From an uncultured Sphingomonadaceae bacterium (GTDB lineage: Bacteria > Pseudomonadota > Alphaproteobacteria > Sphingomonadales > Sphingomonadaceae), in the NCBI GenBank assembly GCA_947258815.1, contig CAMYJW010000030.1:864770-928769 (forward strand): a stretch of 64,000 nt of DNA, given 5' to 3'. Below the pieces are notes generated by a model. The model searched no databases and was not told the DNA's origin. It was given only the letters and a program-made list of their open reading frames with translations. Below are positions 9,892 through 18,961 of the stretch, one piece after another. The position numbers were made by a program, and so were the translations under genes. Numbering within the stretch: the first letter of the stretch is position 1; each line of letters opens with the position of its first letter.

Positions 9892-10968
9892 TCAATCGTC
9901 TCCCGTTTGTGCAATCGCCAGCCTTGCCGCCTTGGCATAAAGCGTTGGCAATCCCGCCTGTTCGAGGTTGGCCAGAGGCCACCACTCACCATCTGCGCTA
10001 TCCGGCCCGAGCCTATCGGTGTCTGCATAAACCATCAACCGCATCTCAAGCGCAAAATGCGTGAACACATGATTGACCGCACCGGCAGGCCGCCAGTTTC
10101 CCGCAAGCGGCGCGGTGCCCGATCCGTCCGCGCGCGCATTCCAGCCATCGTCGGGCAGCGCGCGCATCCCGGCAAGCATTCCCTTTGCAGGTCGTCGCAC
10201 CAGCCACACCGCATCGCCGCGCGCGACCCAGAATGCAGTTCCGGTGCGGGTCGGGCGCGGCTTTTTGGGTGGTTTCACCGGAAAACGCTCTGGCGCGTGC
10301 GCCGCATAGGCACGGCATTGACCGGCCAGCGGACACAGCGCGCATTTCGGCGTGCGAGCGGTGCAGATCGTTGCGCCCAGGTCCATCATCGCCTGCGCGA
10401 AATCACCCGCGCGTCGCTCTGGCGTGATCCGATCCGCCATCGCGTGCACGGCCTTGCGCCCCGCCGGAAACGGATCGTCGATCGCAAACAGCCGCGCCAC
10501 CACCCGTTCGACATTGGCATCGACAACAACCGCGCGCTGGCCAAAGGCAATCGCGGCAACGGCAGCAGCGGTATAGGCGCCGAGCCCCGGCAGTTTGCGC
10601 AGTTCCAGTTCGGTTTGCGGAAATGCCCCGCCGCGCGCCGCCACTTCGCGCGCGCAGGCTATCAGATTGCGCGCGCGGGCATAATAACCAAGCCCCGCCC
10701 ACGCGGCCATCACATCGGCCTCATCCGCCGCGGCAAGCGCCTCCACCGTGGGCCAGCGCGCGGTGAATGCGGCAAAATACGGCGCAACAGCAGCGGTTGT
10801 CGTCTGTTGAAGCATAACTTCGGACAGCCAGACCCGATAGGCCCATTGCGGATCGCCTGCGCGCGAAGGCAAAGGCGATCCCGGCCTGGCGCGCCAGGGC
10901 AGATCGCGGGCGTGTTCGTCATACCAGCCGATCAGCGTGGCGGCGATATCATGCGAACTGGCATCCAT
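9892..10968 (-). CDS. mutY: A/G-specific adenine glycosylase MutY
   Basis: WYDEHARDLPWR, SEVMLQQT, LPGLGAYTAAAVAAIAF, VDANVERVVARLF, 4Fe-4S cysteines CTARTPKCALCPLAGQC. Confidence 0.95.
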   Translation of the reverse strand: MDASSHDIAATLIGWYDEHARDLPWRARPGSPLPSRAGDPQWAYRVWLSEVMLQQTTTAAVAPYFAAFTARWPTVEALAAADEADVMAAWAGLGYYARARNLIACAREVAARGGAFPQTELELRKLPGLGAYTAAAVAAIAFGQRAVVVDANVERVVARLFAIDDPFPAGRKAVHAMADRITPERRAGDFAQAMMDLGATICTARTPKCALCPLAGQCRAYAAHAPERFPVKPPKKPRPTRTGTAFWVARGDAVWLVRRPAKGMLAGMRALPDDGWNARADGSGTAPLAGNWRPAGAVNHVFTHFALEMRLMVYADTDRLGPDSADGEWWPLANLEQAGLPTLYAKAARLAIAQTGDD

Positions 10969-10997
10969 CGCGCCGCTATGGCATTGCCCGATGCGCA

Positions 10998-11603
10998 ATG
11001 GAACGGGACAAACCGCCAAAACCGGGCAAGAGCCAGCGGACAACCGCGAGCCGTGGCAAAGGCGATGACAAAGCTGGCGGCAAGGCTGGCGGCAAAGCGC
11101 GCCGCTATGAACGCCAGCGCGGCGGACAGGCCCGGCAAATCAGCGAGCTGATGCCCGAAATCGGGCGCACGGCGTTTCGCCGATTCGGCTTTGTACAATC
11201 AAGCGTGGTGTCGCGGTGGCCCGAAATCGTCGGCCCCAGCCATGCGCGGGTGTGCGCGCCCGAATCGATCCGGTTTCCGCCCGGCGCGAAGAACGATGGC
11301 ATTTTGCAGCTGGTCGTGCTCCCCGCACATGCCCCGCTGATCCAGCAAGTCATCCCTGAAATCATCGAACGGGTGAACCGCTTTTTCGGATACAATGCGG
11401 TTTCCAGAGCGAAAATCCGGCAAGGCGAGGTTAAGGCGCCGCCTGCGAAAGAGACAAGATCGGCATCGCCGCCTTCGCTCAAGCCGGTTCCGGTGGAGCT
11501 GGGCGAGTCGCTGCGCGATATCGGCGACCCGGAATTGCGCGCCGTGCTGGAATCGCTGGCGCGCAGCATGGGCAACGCGAGCGGGGAAGAGGACGAAACC
11601 TGA
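10998..11603 (+). CDS. DUF721 / DciA-like family protein
   Basis: KRWPEIVG-type core (SRWPEIVGPSHARVCAPESIRFP...LIQQVIPEIIERVNRFFGYNAV); basic Gly/Lys N-terminus. Confidence 0.82.
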   Translation: MERDKPPKPGKSQRTTASRGKGDDKAGGKAGGKARRYERQRGGQARQISELMPEIGRTAFRRFGFVQSSVVSRWPEIVGPSHARVCAPESIRFPPGAKNDGILQLVVLPAHAPLIQQVIPEIIERVNRFFGYNAVSRAKIRQGEVKAPPAKETRSASPPSLKPVPVELGESLRDIGDPELRAVLESLARSMGNASGEEDET

Positions 11604-12277
11604 TGCAGTTCATGCGGATTGCCGCGCTTGGGGTTATCGCGGCGTTGTCTCTGGCCGCCAGCAAGGCAAACTGGACGGCAACGATCAACGTGACGCCGAA
11701 AGGCAGCCATGTGCTTGGCAACCCGGAAGCACCGGCAAAGCTCACCGAATTTGTCAGCTACACCTGCCCGCACTGCGCCACATTCCAGAAACAGTCCGAC
11801 GCGCCGCTTCGCATCGCCTATGTCATGCCCGGCAAAGTTTCGGTCGAAGTGCAGCATGTCGTTCGCGATCCGGTTGATCTCACCGTCGCCATGCTCACCA
11901 ATTGCGGAGAACCGGCGGGGTTTTTCAAACGCCACCACATTTTCCTGCATGAACAGGAAAAGTGGCTCGCCAGGATGCCATCAATGTCGGACCTTCAAAA
12001 GCAGCGCTGGGCACATGGCGCCGTGCCGGTCAGGCTGCGCGCCGTCGCGCGGGACTTTGGATTCTATGCACTGATGGAACAGCGCGGCTATACCCGCGTC
12101 CGGGTCGATACCTGCCTTGGCGATATGAAAATGGCTGAAAAACTCATTTCGCAAACACAGGATGCGACGCGGCTTGGTGTTCCCGGCACGCCCAGTTTCG
12201 CAATAAACGGCGCGCTGATCGAAAACGTGCATGACTGGGACAGCCTGAAGCCATGGCTGAAAGCGGCGGTCGAATAA
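11603..12277 (+). CDS. DsbA-like thioredoxin-fold protein (first paralogue)
   Basis: Signal peptide, FVSYTCPHCATF CPHC active site, GVPGTPSFAINGA cis-Pro loop; start overlaps upstream stop. Confidence 0.88.
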   Translation: MQFMRIAALGVIAALSLAASKANWTATINVTPKGSHVLGNPEAPAKLTEFVSYTCPHCATFQKQSDAPLRIAYVMPGKVSVEVQHVVRDPVDLTVAMLTNCGEPAGFFKRHHIFLHEQEKWLARMPSMSDLQKQRWAHGAVPVRLRAVARDFGFYALMEQRGYTRVRVDTCLGDMKMAEKLISQTQDATRLGVPGTPSFAINGALIENVHDWDSLKPWLKAAVE

Positions 12278-12399
12278 GCGATCCTGCGCTTGCGGGGGCC
12301 ATATATCTTGTGGAGATATCTGTGGGCGCGCAGTAAAGCTGGCTTCTCTCCCCAATATCAATCGGCTAGCTTTCACTTTCTATGACAGGAATTGCACGC

Positions 12400-13158
12400 A
12401 TGAATCGCCTTAACATCCGTCGTCTCGCGCTGGCTGCATTCGCGGCTCCCTTGGCGCTTGGCCTGGCAGCCTGCAGCGAAAGCGGCGGCACGGGCGCGGC
12501 GCTTTCGGGCGAACCGATAGAAAATATCGCCCCGCCCGAAGGCAAAAGCTGGACCGAAACGGTAGAGAAAACGCCCGAAGGCGGATATCGCATCGGCAAT
12601 CCCGACGCGCCGATCAAAGTGATCGAGTTTGCCTCTCTCACCTGCCCCCATTGCGCGACGTTCACGGAAACAAGCAAGGATGAACTCAAGCAGGGCTTCG
12701 TGGCCAGCGGCCGCGTCAGTCTGGAATTTCGCAACTTCGTGATGAATCCGCTCGATCTGACGATGGCAATGCTAACGCGCTGTGGCCAGCCCGGCGCGTT
12801 TTTCGCGCTGACCGAGCAGACGCTCGCCAGCCAGTCCGCGATTATCGACGCGTGGACCAAGGCCGGAGAAGCGCAAGTCGCCCAGGCCGCCAGTCAGCCG
12901 CCTGAGAAACGCTATCAGGCCATTGCCAAAGTTGCGGGCCTCGATGAATTCTTCGCCGCCCGCGGCATCGCCGCCGAACAGGCAAGCACCTGCCTTGCCG
13001 ATCATGAAGGCGCCGAAGTGCTGGTGGAAACAACCAGCAAGCAAAGCGATGAATACGGTATTACAGGAACGCCCGCTTTCGTGATCAACGGCGTCAAGGC
13101 AGACGTGAACACCTGGCCTGAGATCAAGGCGCAGCTTGAAACGATGGGCGCGCGCTGA
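12400..13158 (+). CDS. DsbA-like thioredoxin-fold lipoprotein (second paralogue)
   Basis: Lipobox-like LALGLAACSES, FASLTCPHCATF, GITGTPAFVINGV; start at MNRLNIRRL. Confidence 0.88.
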   Translation: MNRLNIRRLALAAFAAPLALGLAACSESGGTGAALSGEPIENIAPPEGKSWTETVEKTPEGGYRIGNPDAPIKVIEFASLTCPHCATFTETSKDELKQGFVASGRVSLEFRNFVMNPLDLTMAMLTRCGQPGAFFALTEQTLASQSAIIDAWTKAGEAQVAQAASQPPEKRYQAIAKVAGLDEFFAARGIAAEQASTCLADHEGAEVLVETTSKQSDEYGITGTPAFVINGVKADVNTWPEIKAQLETMGAR

Positions 13159-13193
13159 TGATACGCGCGACCTTGGGCAGATAGCGGCCGGCG

Positions 13194-16100
13194 ATGCGCT
13201 TCAAACGGCTCAAACTCAGCGGCTTCAAAAGCTTTGTTGAGCCGTCCGAACTGCGCATCGAACCGGGGCTGACCGGGGTTGTCGGCCCGAACGGCTGCGG
13301 CAAATCGAACCTGCTGGAAGCAATCCGCTGGGTGATGGGCGAAAGCTCTCCCAAATCGATGCGCGGCGGCGGCATGGAAGATGTGATCTTCGCCGGAACC
13401 GCAGGTCGCCCACCGCGCGCCTTTGCCGAAGTCGTGCTGACAGGCGAGACGGGCGAGCGCGAGGAACTGGAAGTCGTGCGCCGGATAGAGCGCGGCGCGG
13501 GCAGTGCCTATCGCCTCAACGGGCGCGATGTGCGGGCCAAGGATGTTGCGCTGATCTTTGCCGATGCCGCCACCGGCGCGCATTCGCCCGCGCTGGTCAG
13601 TCAGGGCCGGATCGCTTCGGTAATTTCGGCCAAACCCACAGAACGCCGCCTGATGCTGGAAGAAGCGGCGGGCATTTCCGGCCTGCATGTGCGGCGCAAG
13701 GATGCCGAACAGAAACTGCGCGCCACAGAAACCAATCTGGGCCGCCTTGAAGACATCATGGCGGGGCTCGATAAACAGATCGCCGCGCTCAAGCGGCAGG
13801 CCCGCGCGGCAGAACGATACAAGGCGCTCTCAGAACAGATTCGTGTAGCCGAAGCGCGGCTGGTGTTTGCCCGCTGGCGCGATGCCTCGCAGGCGGCAGA
13901 CGCAGCAAAGGCCGAAGCACAAGGCGCCGAAACGCGCGTGATCGCCGCGCAAACCGCCGCCCAGACGGCGCAGACACGGCAAGCCAAAACGGCCAAGGCT
14001 CTGGCCGCCACGCGCGATGAACTGGCTGACCGGCGCGATGATGCCAGCGCGCATGGCCACCGCATGGCCGCGCTCACCAGCCAGCTTGAATCAGCCGAAG
14101 AACGGCTGGCCGATCTTGACAGGCAGCGCCAGCGGCTGGAGGCTGATCGCGGCGATGCCGATCGCCTCACCAAAGACGCCGCCCAAGCGCTTTCACGGCT
14201 GCAAACCGAACTGGCCGAAGGCGAAGCCCGTCTGGCGCAGGACGAACAGCAACGCCCCGCGCTGTCCGATACGCTGGAAAAGGCAGAACGCGCCGCACGG
14301 CAGGCGGAACTGGATCTTGCGCAGGCCACCGCCGCACAGGCCGGTGTCGATGCCGAATGGCGCATCGCCGAGGCAGAACTCGATGCCGCCAAAAGCCGGA
14401 TTGAGCGGCTGGAAACCGAGGCAAACCGGCACAAGGCGCAACTGGCCGAGCTGACCGGGCAAGGCGATCCCGAAACGGGCGTCACCGATGCGAAAACCCG
14501 CGCCGAAGCAGCCACGCGAGCGCTCAGCCAAGCGCGCGCGGCATTGGAAGAAAAACAGGCCAGCAAAGCCGATTTGCAATCCGCACGCGATGAAGCGGCA
14601 AGCGCGCTTTCAGCAGCCAGAGCCGAAATCACCGGGATTGAGCGCGAACATGCCGCCTTGCGCAAGGATCGCGAAGCACGCGCCAAACGCGCATCGGGCG
14701 GCCATGGCCTGCCTGCCGCGATAGACAAGGTGCGCGCGGCACCGGGGTATGAACGCGCGCTTGCCGCCGTGCTGGGACGCGATGCCAAAGCGGGCCTTGG
14801 CAGCGCACCTGCAGATCAGGATGGCCGGTTCTGGTCTGGCGCGCCAAATCCCGCCCCCGTGGCAGACAGTATCGCCGCGCATGTCAGCGATTGCCCGGCA
14901 GAACTTTGCGCGCGGCTGGCGCTTGTCCATGTCGCGCCAGACGATGATGGCCGCGCGCTTGGTCCCGGAGAATGGCTTGTCACTTTGTCGGGCCGTTTGC
15001 GGCGCTGGGACGGGTTTGTCGCACGCGGCGAAGGCGGCGCGGAAGCAGCGTTGCTCGAATCGGAAAACCGCTTCGCCGAACTCGAAGCCGAACTGCCCGC
15101 CAAACAGGCGCTGGTGCAAGCCGCAGAAGCTGCACAGATAACCGCGCAAACGCAGCTTTCCGATTTACAGACCGCGCTTGTCGGCGCTGAACGCACCGTT
15201 GCACAGGCAGCTGAGGAAGAGCGGCTGGCGCTTCGCGCGCTCGATCAGGCCGAAGCCGCGCGCGAACGGCTGGCCCTGCGCCGCGCGCAGCTCGATCAGG
15301 CAGCCGGCGATCTTGCCGAGCGACGCACTGCGGCAGAGACTGACATTGAGGCAGCACAGCAACGCCGCGCCGAATTGCCCGATCCGCAGGCGGGCCGCGC
15401 CGCGCTGGATGCCGCACAAGCCCGGCACGATGCCGCGCGCCAGACCTTGCAGAATGCAACCGCCACCCTGGCCGCGACCGATCAGGCGCTGGCCGTTTCG
15501 CGCGAGCGCACTTCCGCGCAGCGCTCTGACATTCAAAGCTGGCAGGCCCGCGCGGGCGATGCCGCCAATCGCCTGTCCGAAGCAGGCCGCCGGTTCGAAG
15601 AAATCGAACAGGAACGCGCGGTTGTCGCCGCCAAGCCCGAATCGCTGATGCAGCAGATCGAGGAAGGCGATAGTGTGCGCGAACGCCTCACCGCCGATCT
15701 CGCCACTGCCGAAGCCGCCGTTGCCCGTACCGAAGAGGACGCGCGCATTGCCGACACCGCGCTTGCCGCGGCACAGGAAGCACTTGCCTCAGCGCGCGAA
15801 AACCGGGCCGGAGCCGCCGCCCGCGCGGAGAACGAAGCAGAGCGCCGCTCCGAAATGGCGCGCATTTCGGGTGAGCGCTTTCAGTGCCCGCCGCCACGGC
15901 TTTGCGAAACATTCGGATTTGAAGGTGACGATGTTTGCGCGGCGGGCGAAGAATCGGCCACGATGGATAAACTGGTTGCCGATCGCGAACGGATCGGGCC
16001 GGTTAATCTGGTCGCCGCCGATGAACTGGCGCAGGCAGAACAGGAACACGGCGCAAACCTGACAGAGCAAGCCGAGCTGACCGAAGCCGTCCACCGTCTG

Positions 16101-16619
16101 CGCGGATCAATCGGTAATCTCAATCGCGAAGGGCGCGAACGCCTGAAAGCCGCGTTCGAAGATGTCGATACCCATTTCCGCCGCCTGTTCGCGCGGCTGT
16201 TCGAAGGCGGACAGGCGCACCTCGCGCTTGTCGATTCAGACGATCCGCTGGAAGCCGGGCTTGAGATTTTCGCCCAGCCGCCGGGCAAACGCCTGCAATC
16301 GCTGACGCTGCTTTCGGGCGGCGAACAGGCGCTGACCGCAGTGGCGCTGATTTTCGCGCTGTTCCTGACCAACCCCGCGCCGATCTGCGTGCTCGATGAA
16401 GTCGATGCGCCGCTTGACGATGCCAACATCGAACGCTTCTGCGATCTGCTTGATGCGATGGTTGCCGAAACCGATACCCGCTACCTGATCGTCACGCATA
16501 ACGCCGTAACGATGAGCCGGATGCACCGCCTGTTTGGCGTCACCATGGTCGAAAAAGGCATTTCGCGTCTGGTCAGCGTCGATCTGGGTGATGCCGAGGA
16601 ACTGCTGGCGGCGGAATAG
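13194..16619 (+). CDS. smc: Chromosome segregation protein SMC
   Basis: MRFKRLKLSGFKSFVEPSELRIEPGLTGVVGPNGCGKSNLLEAIRWVMGE; long coiled coil; LSGGEQALTAVALIFALFLTNPAPICVLDEVDAPLDDANIERF. Confidence 0.97.
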   Translation: MRFKRLKLSGFKSFVEPSELRIEPGLTGVVGPNGCGKSNLLEAIRWVMGESSPKSMRGGGMEDVIFAGTAGRPPRAFAEVVLTGETGEREELEVVRRIERGAGSAYRLNGRDVRAKDVALIFADAATGAHSPALVSQGRIASVISAKPTERRLMLEEAAGISGLHVRRKDAEQKLRATETNLGRLEDIMAGLDKQIAALKRQARAAERYKALSEQIRVAEARLVFARWRDASQAADAAKAEAQGAETRVIAAQTAAQTAQTRQAKTAKALAATRDELADRRDDASAHGHRMAALTSQLESAEERLADLDRQRQRLEADRGDADRLTKDAAQALSRLQTELAEGEARLAQDEQQRPALSDTLEKAERAARQAELDLAQATAAQAGVDAEWRIAEAELDAAKSRIERLETEANRHKAQLAELTGQGDPETGVTDAKTRAEAATRALSQARAALEEKQASKADLQSARDEAASALSAARAEITGIEREHAALRKDREARAKRASGGHGLPAAIDKVRAAPGYERALAAVLGRDAKAGLGSAPADQDGRFWSGAPNPAPVADSIAAHVSDCPAELCARLALVHVAPDDDGRALGPGEWLVTLSGRLRRWDGFVARGEGGAEAALLESENRFAELEAELPAKQALVQAAEAAQITAQTQLSDLQTALVGAERTVAQAAEEERLALRALDQAEAARERLALRRAQLDQAAGDLAERRTAAETDIEAAQQRRAELPDPQAGRAALDAAQARHDAARQTLQNATATLAATDQALAVSRERTSAQRSDIQSWQARAGDAANRLSEAGRRFEEIEQERAVVAAKPESLMQQIEEGDSVRERLTADLATAEAAVARTEEDARIADTALAAAQEALASARENRAGAAARAENEAERRSEMARISGERFQCPPPRLCETFGFEGDDVCAAGEESATMDKLVADRERIGPVNLVAADELAQAEQEHGANLTEQAELTEAVHRLRGSIGNLNREGRERLKAAFEDVDTHFRRLFARLFEGGQAHLALVDSDDPLEAGLEIFAQPPGKRLQSLTLLSGGEQALTAVALIFALFLTNPAPICVLDEVDAPLDDANIERFCDLLDAMVAETDTRYLIVTHNAVTMSRMHRLFGVTMVEKGISRLVSVDLGDAEELLAAE

Positions 16620-16736
16620 AGTTGACTGCACATATTTTTGTAGTTACAAGAAATAAGTCGCCATAGTCCGCGCCGACCTTTGGCAGGACATAGGAAAAGG
16701 ATTTTCTTGATGTGATATTTTTGTGCGGAGGCTGAG

Positions 16737-17036
16737 TTGAGTGGTAGTGAATGGATCGACCCGCGCAAAATCACTTATGATGAAGTCAAACGCCAAAAGA
16801 TTCTAACGGAGCGTGGTCTTGATTTGGCGGACTCCGGATTGGTATTTTCCGAAGAACATTACCAGATCATCGATGACCGCAGAGACTATGGTGAGACACG
16901 ATATCGTGTTTGGGGTTTCCTGCATGGCAAACGTGTCTCGCTGGTCTGGACGCCTCGTAACGGAACACGTCGCATCATCACGATGAGATTTGCACATGAA
17001 CGAGAACACGAAGCGAGGCTCCGAAGCCTGGATTGA
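16737..17036 (+). CDS. brnT: BrnT family type II toxin
   Basis: WIDPRKITYDEVKRQKILTERGLDLADSGLVF...R.VWGFLHGKRVSLVWTPRNGTRRIITMRFAHEREHE; overlapping brnA downstream; TTG start. Confidence 0.88.
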   Translation: MSGSEWIDPRKITYDEVKRQKILTERGLDLADSGLVFSEEHYQIIDDRRDYGETRYRVWGFLHGKRVSLVWTPRNGTRRIITMRFAHEREHEARLRSLD

Positions 17037-17280
17037 TCCCGACGATGAAGATGTCGAGTGGACGGAAGAAATGTTTCGGTCCGCCGCTGTTCACAAAGGT
17101 GACACGATCATTCGCCCTGCGCGTGGCACTGTTGCAAAGCCGGGTCGTCCGCTGAAGGACAACCCCAAAAAGCAGGTTACGCTGCGCCTCGATCCCGATG
17201 TGATCGAGAAATTTCGCGCCACCGGCAAAGGCTGGCAAACGCGAATCAATGCCGAGCTGCGCAAGGCGCTCGGTATCTGA
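16996..17280 (+). CDS. brnA: BrnA family antitoxin
   Basis: WIDPDDEDVEWTEEMF...GRPLKDNPKKQVTLRLDPDVIEKFRATGKGWQTRINAELRKAL (RHH-type); 41-nt overlap with brnT. Confidence 0.88.
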   Translation: MNENTKRGSEAWIDPDDEDVEWTEEMFRSAAVHKGDTIIRPARGTVAKPGRPLKDNPKKQVTLRLDPDVIEKFRATGKGWQTRINAELRKALGI

Positions 17281-17284
17281 AAAG

Positions 17285-17728
17285 CTAATCCGCCAGCACG
17301 TAACGCGGGCCGGGGCCGGAAACGGCGGCGCGGTCTTCGCGGTTGGTGCGCTGGCATCGCTCAAGGCTCATACAGCCACAGCCGATGCATTCGTCCAGCT
17401 TGCTGCGCGTGCGGGTGAGCAGTGCGATGCGCGAATCGATTTCCTCGCGCAGCGAACGGCTGATGCGCTGCCAGTCACTGATCGAAGGGGTGCGGCCACT
17501 GGGCAGACGGCGCATGGCCTGTTCGATCTCCGGCAGACTGAGGCCGAGGCGCTGGGCGATGAGAATGAAACTGAGACGCCTGATATCGGATCGCCTGAAG
17601 CGGCGCTGATTGCCTTCGGTCCGCTGCGAGGTGATCAGGCCCTTGTCTTCATAAAACCGAATCGCAGAGACAGCGAGGCCGGTTCGCTTGGCGAGGACGC
17701 CGATCGAAATCAGTTCATTCGTGTCCAT
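17285..17728 (-). CDS. soxR: MerR-family redox-sensitive regulator SoxR
   Basis: SIGVLAKRTGLAVSAIRFYEDKGLI HTH and [2Fe-2S] cluster motif CIGCGCMSLERC. Confidence 0.93.
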   Translation of the reverse strand: MDTNELISIGVLAKRTGLAVSAIRFYEDKGLITSQRTEGNQRRFRRSDIRRLSFILIAQRLGLSLPEIEQAMRRLPSGRTPSISDWQRISRSLREEIDSRIALLTRTRSKLDECIGCGCMSLERCQRTNREDRAAVSGPGPRYVLAD

Positions 17729-17959
17729 CACGCCCCCTTTTTGGTCCAATCCAAAAACTCAACCCGAATCGAGCTTTGGGTTTCACTCACCTCATCGCAT
17801 TTTTTAAACAGTTTATCCACGTAATTTTCCGGATAACCGCGCGAAAAGAATCGTGAAAACTTGACTTGTTTCGGTTTGATACAGCCCGGCTTTCAAGGCT
17901 GCGCCATGCAATGGATGGCGTGATCAGCGGTCCCATTGCGGCACCGATCACACGTCTTT

Positions 17960-18862
17960 TCAGGCATTGCCGACAACCCAGCACGCCAGCGCCATCAGCA
18001 ATCCGGCAAAGCGGTTTGCCCGAAACAGCGCCAGTGCATTGGCGCCATCGCCCGCCCGCAGCGTCAACGCCTGCATCGCCAGATGCCCGGCCATCGGCAC
18101 CAGCGCGATCAATGCCACCCAGTCCGGTCGCAGCATCCAGAACGCCAGCGCCCACAACAACACCGCCCCGCCATAAAACAACGTCACGCCCGCGCGCACG
18201 TTTCCGCCCAGCCGCAGCGCGCTGGAACGGATGCCGACCAGTGCATCGTCTTCGCGATCCTGCAGCGCGTAAATCGTGTCATAGCCGATCACCCACAAGA
18301 CAGACCCGCCATAGAGCGCGGCCAGAACCGCCCAGTCAGCAGGGTGAACTTCGCTCCACCCGACCAGCGCACCCCAGCTGAACACAAGGCCAAGCCATGC
18401 CTGCGGCCACCATGTGATGCGCTTCATAAACGGATAGGCTGCAACCGGCAGCAGGCTGCCCAGCGCGACAAGCTGCGCCTGCCAGCGCAATTGCAGCAAA
18501 ACGATCAGCCCGATCAGGCACAACGCCAGAAGCCAGACCCACGCCGCCTTGCGGCTGACCGCCCCGCTTGCCACCGGGCGCGACGCCGTGCGCGCCACTT
18601 GCCGATCCAGATCGGCATCGACGATATCGTTATAAACGCAGCCCGCCCCGCGCATCGCAATCGCACCAAGCAACAGCCAGAGGATCAGATCCCACCGCGC
18701 CGCGCCGCCCGCCAGCAACACGCCCCACGCGCACGGCCAGAAAAGCAGCCACCAGCCAATCGGGCGATCGAACCGCGCCAGCAGCGCATAATCACGCAAA
18801 CCACGCGGCAACCGCGCAACAAGGCCGCGATGCTCGCTGTCAGGAACGATAGCGTCAGACAT
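17960..18862 (-). CDS. ubiA: 4-hydroxybenzoate polyprenyltransferase UbiA
   Basis: RFDRPIGWWLLFWPCAWGV; NDIVDADLDRQVARTASRP; GYDTIYALQDREDD. Confidence 0.95.
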   Translation of the reverse strand: MSDAIVPDSEHRGLVARLPRGLRDYALLARFDRPIGWWLLFWPCAWGVLLAGGAARWDLILWLLLGAIAMRGAGCVYNDIVDADLDRQVARTASRPVASGAVSRKAAWVWLLALCLIGLIVLLQLRWQAQLVALGSLLPVAAYPFMKRITWWPQAWLGLVFSWGALVGWSEVHPADWAVLAALYGGSVLWVIGYDTIYALQDREDDALVGIRSSALRLGGNVRAGVTLFYGGAVLLWALAFWMLRPDWVALIALVPMAGHLAMQALTLRAGDGANALALFRANRFAGLLMALACWVVGNA

Positions 18863-18961
18863 TGGCGTGCTCTAACCGGGCCGCTACGCACGTTAAAGCC
18901 GGAAATTTTGTGAAACCGGTTTCCGGCTTACGCCCAGCGCACGCGATGCTAATGAGCACGC

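Noticed and set aside
9907-11151. 414-aa plus-strand ORF opposite mutY
   Set aside because: Shadow ORF of mutY; Arg/His-rich, no motifs.
12303-12319. ATATCT-tgtgg-AGATAT inverted repeat between the two DsbA-like genes
   Set aside because: Only 6 bp arms in an AT-rich promoter-like gap; could be chance, no partner site seen.
13601-14788. 395-aa minus-strand ORF, Ser/Ala/Arg-rich, inside smc
   Set aside because: Codon-phase artefact of the Ala/Glu/Arg-rich SMC coiled coil.
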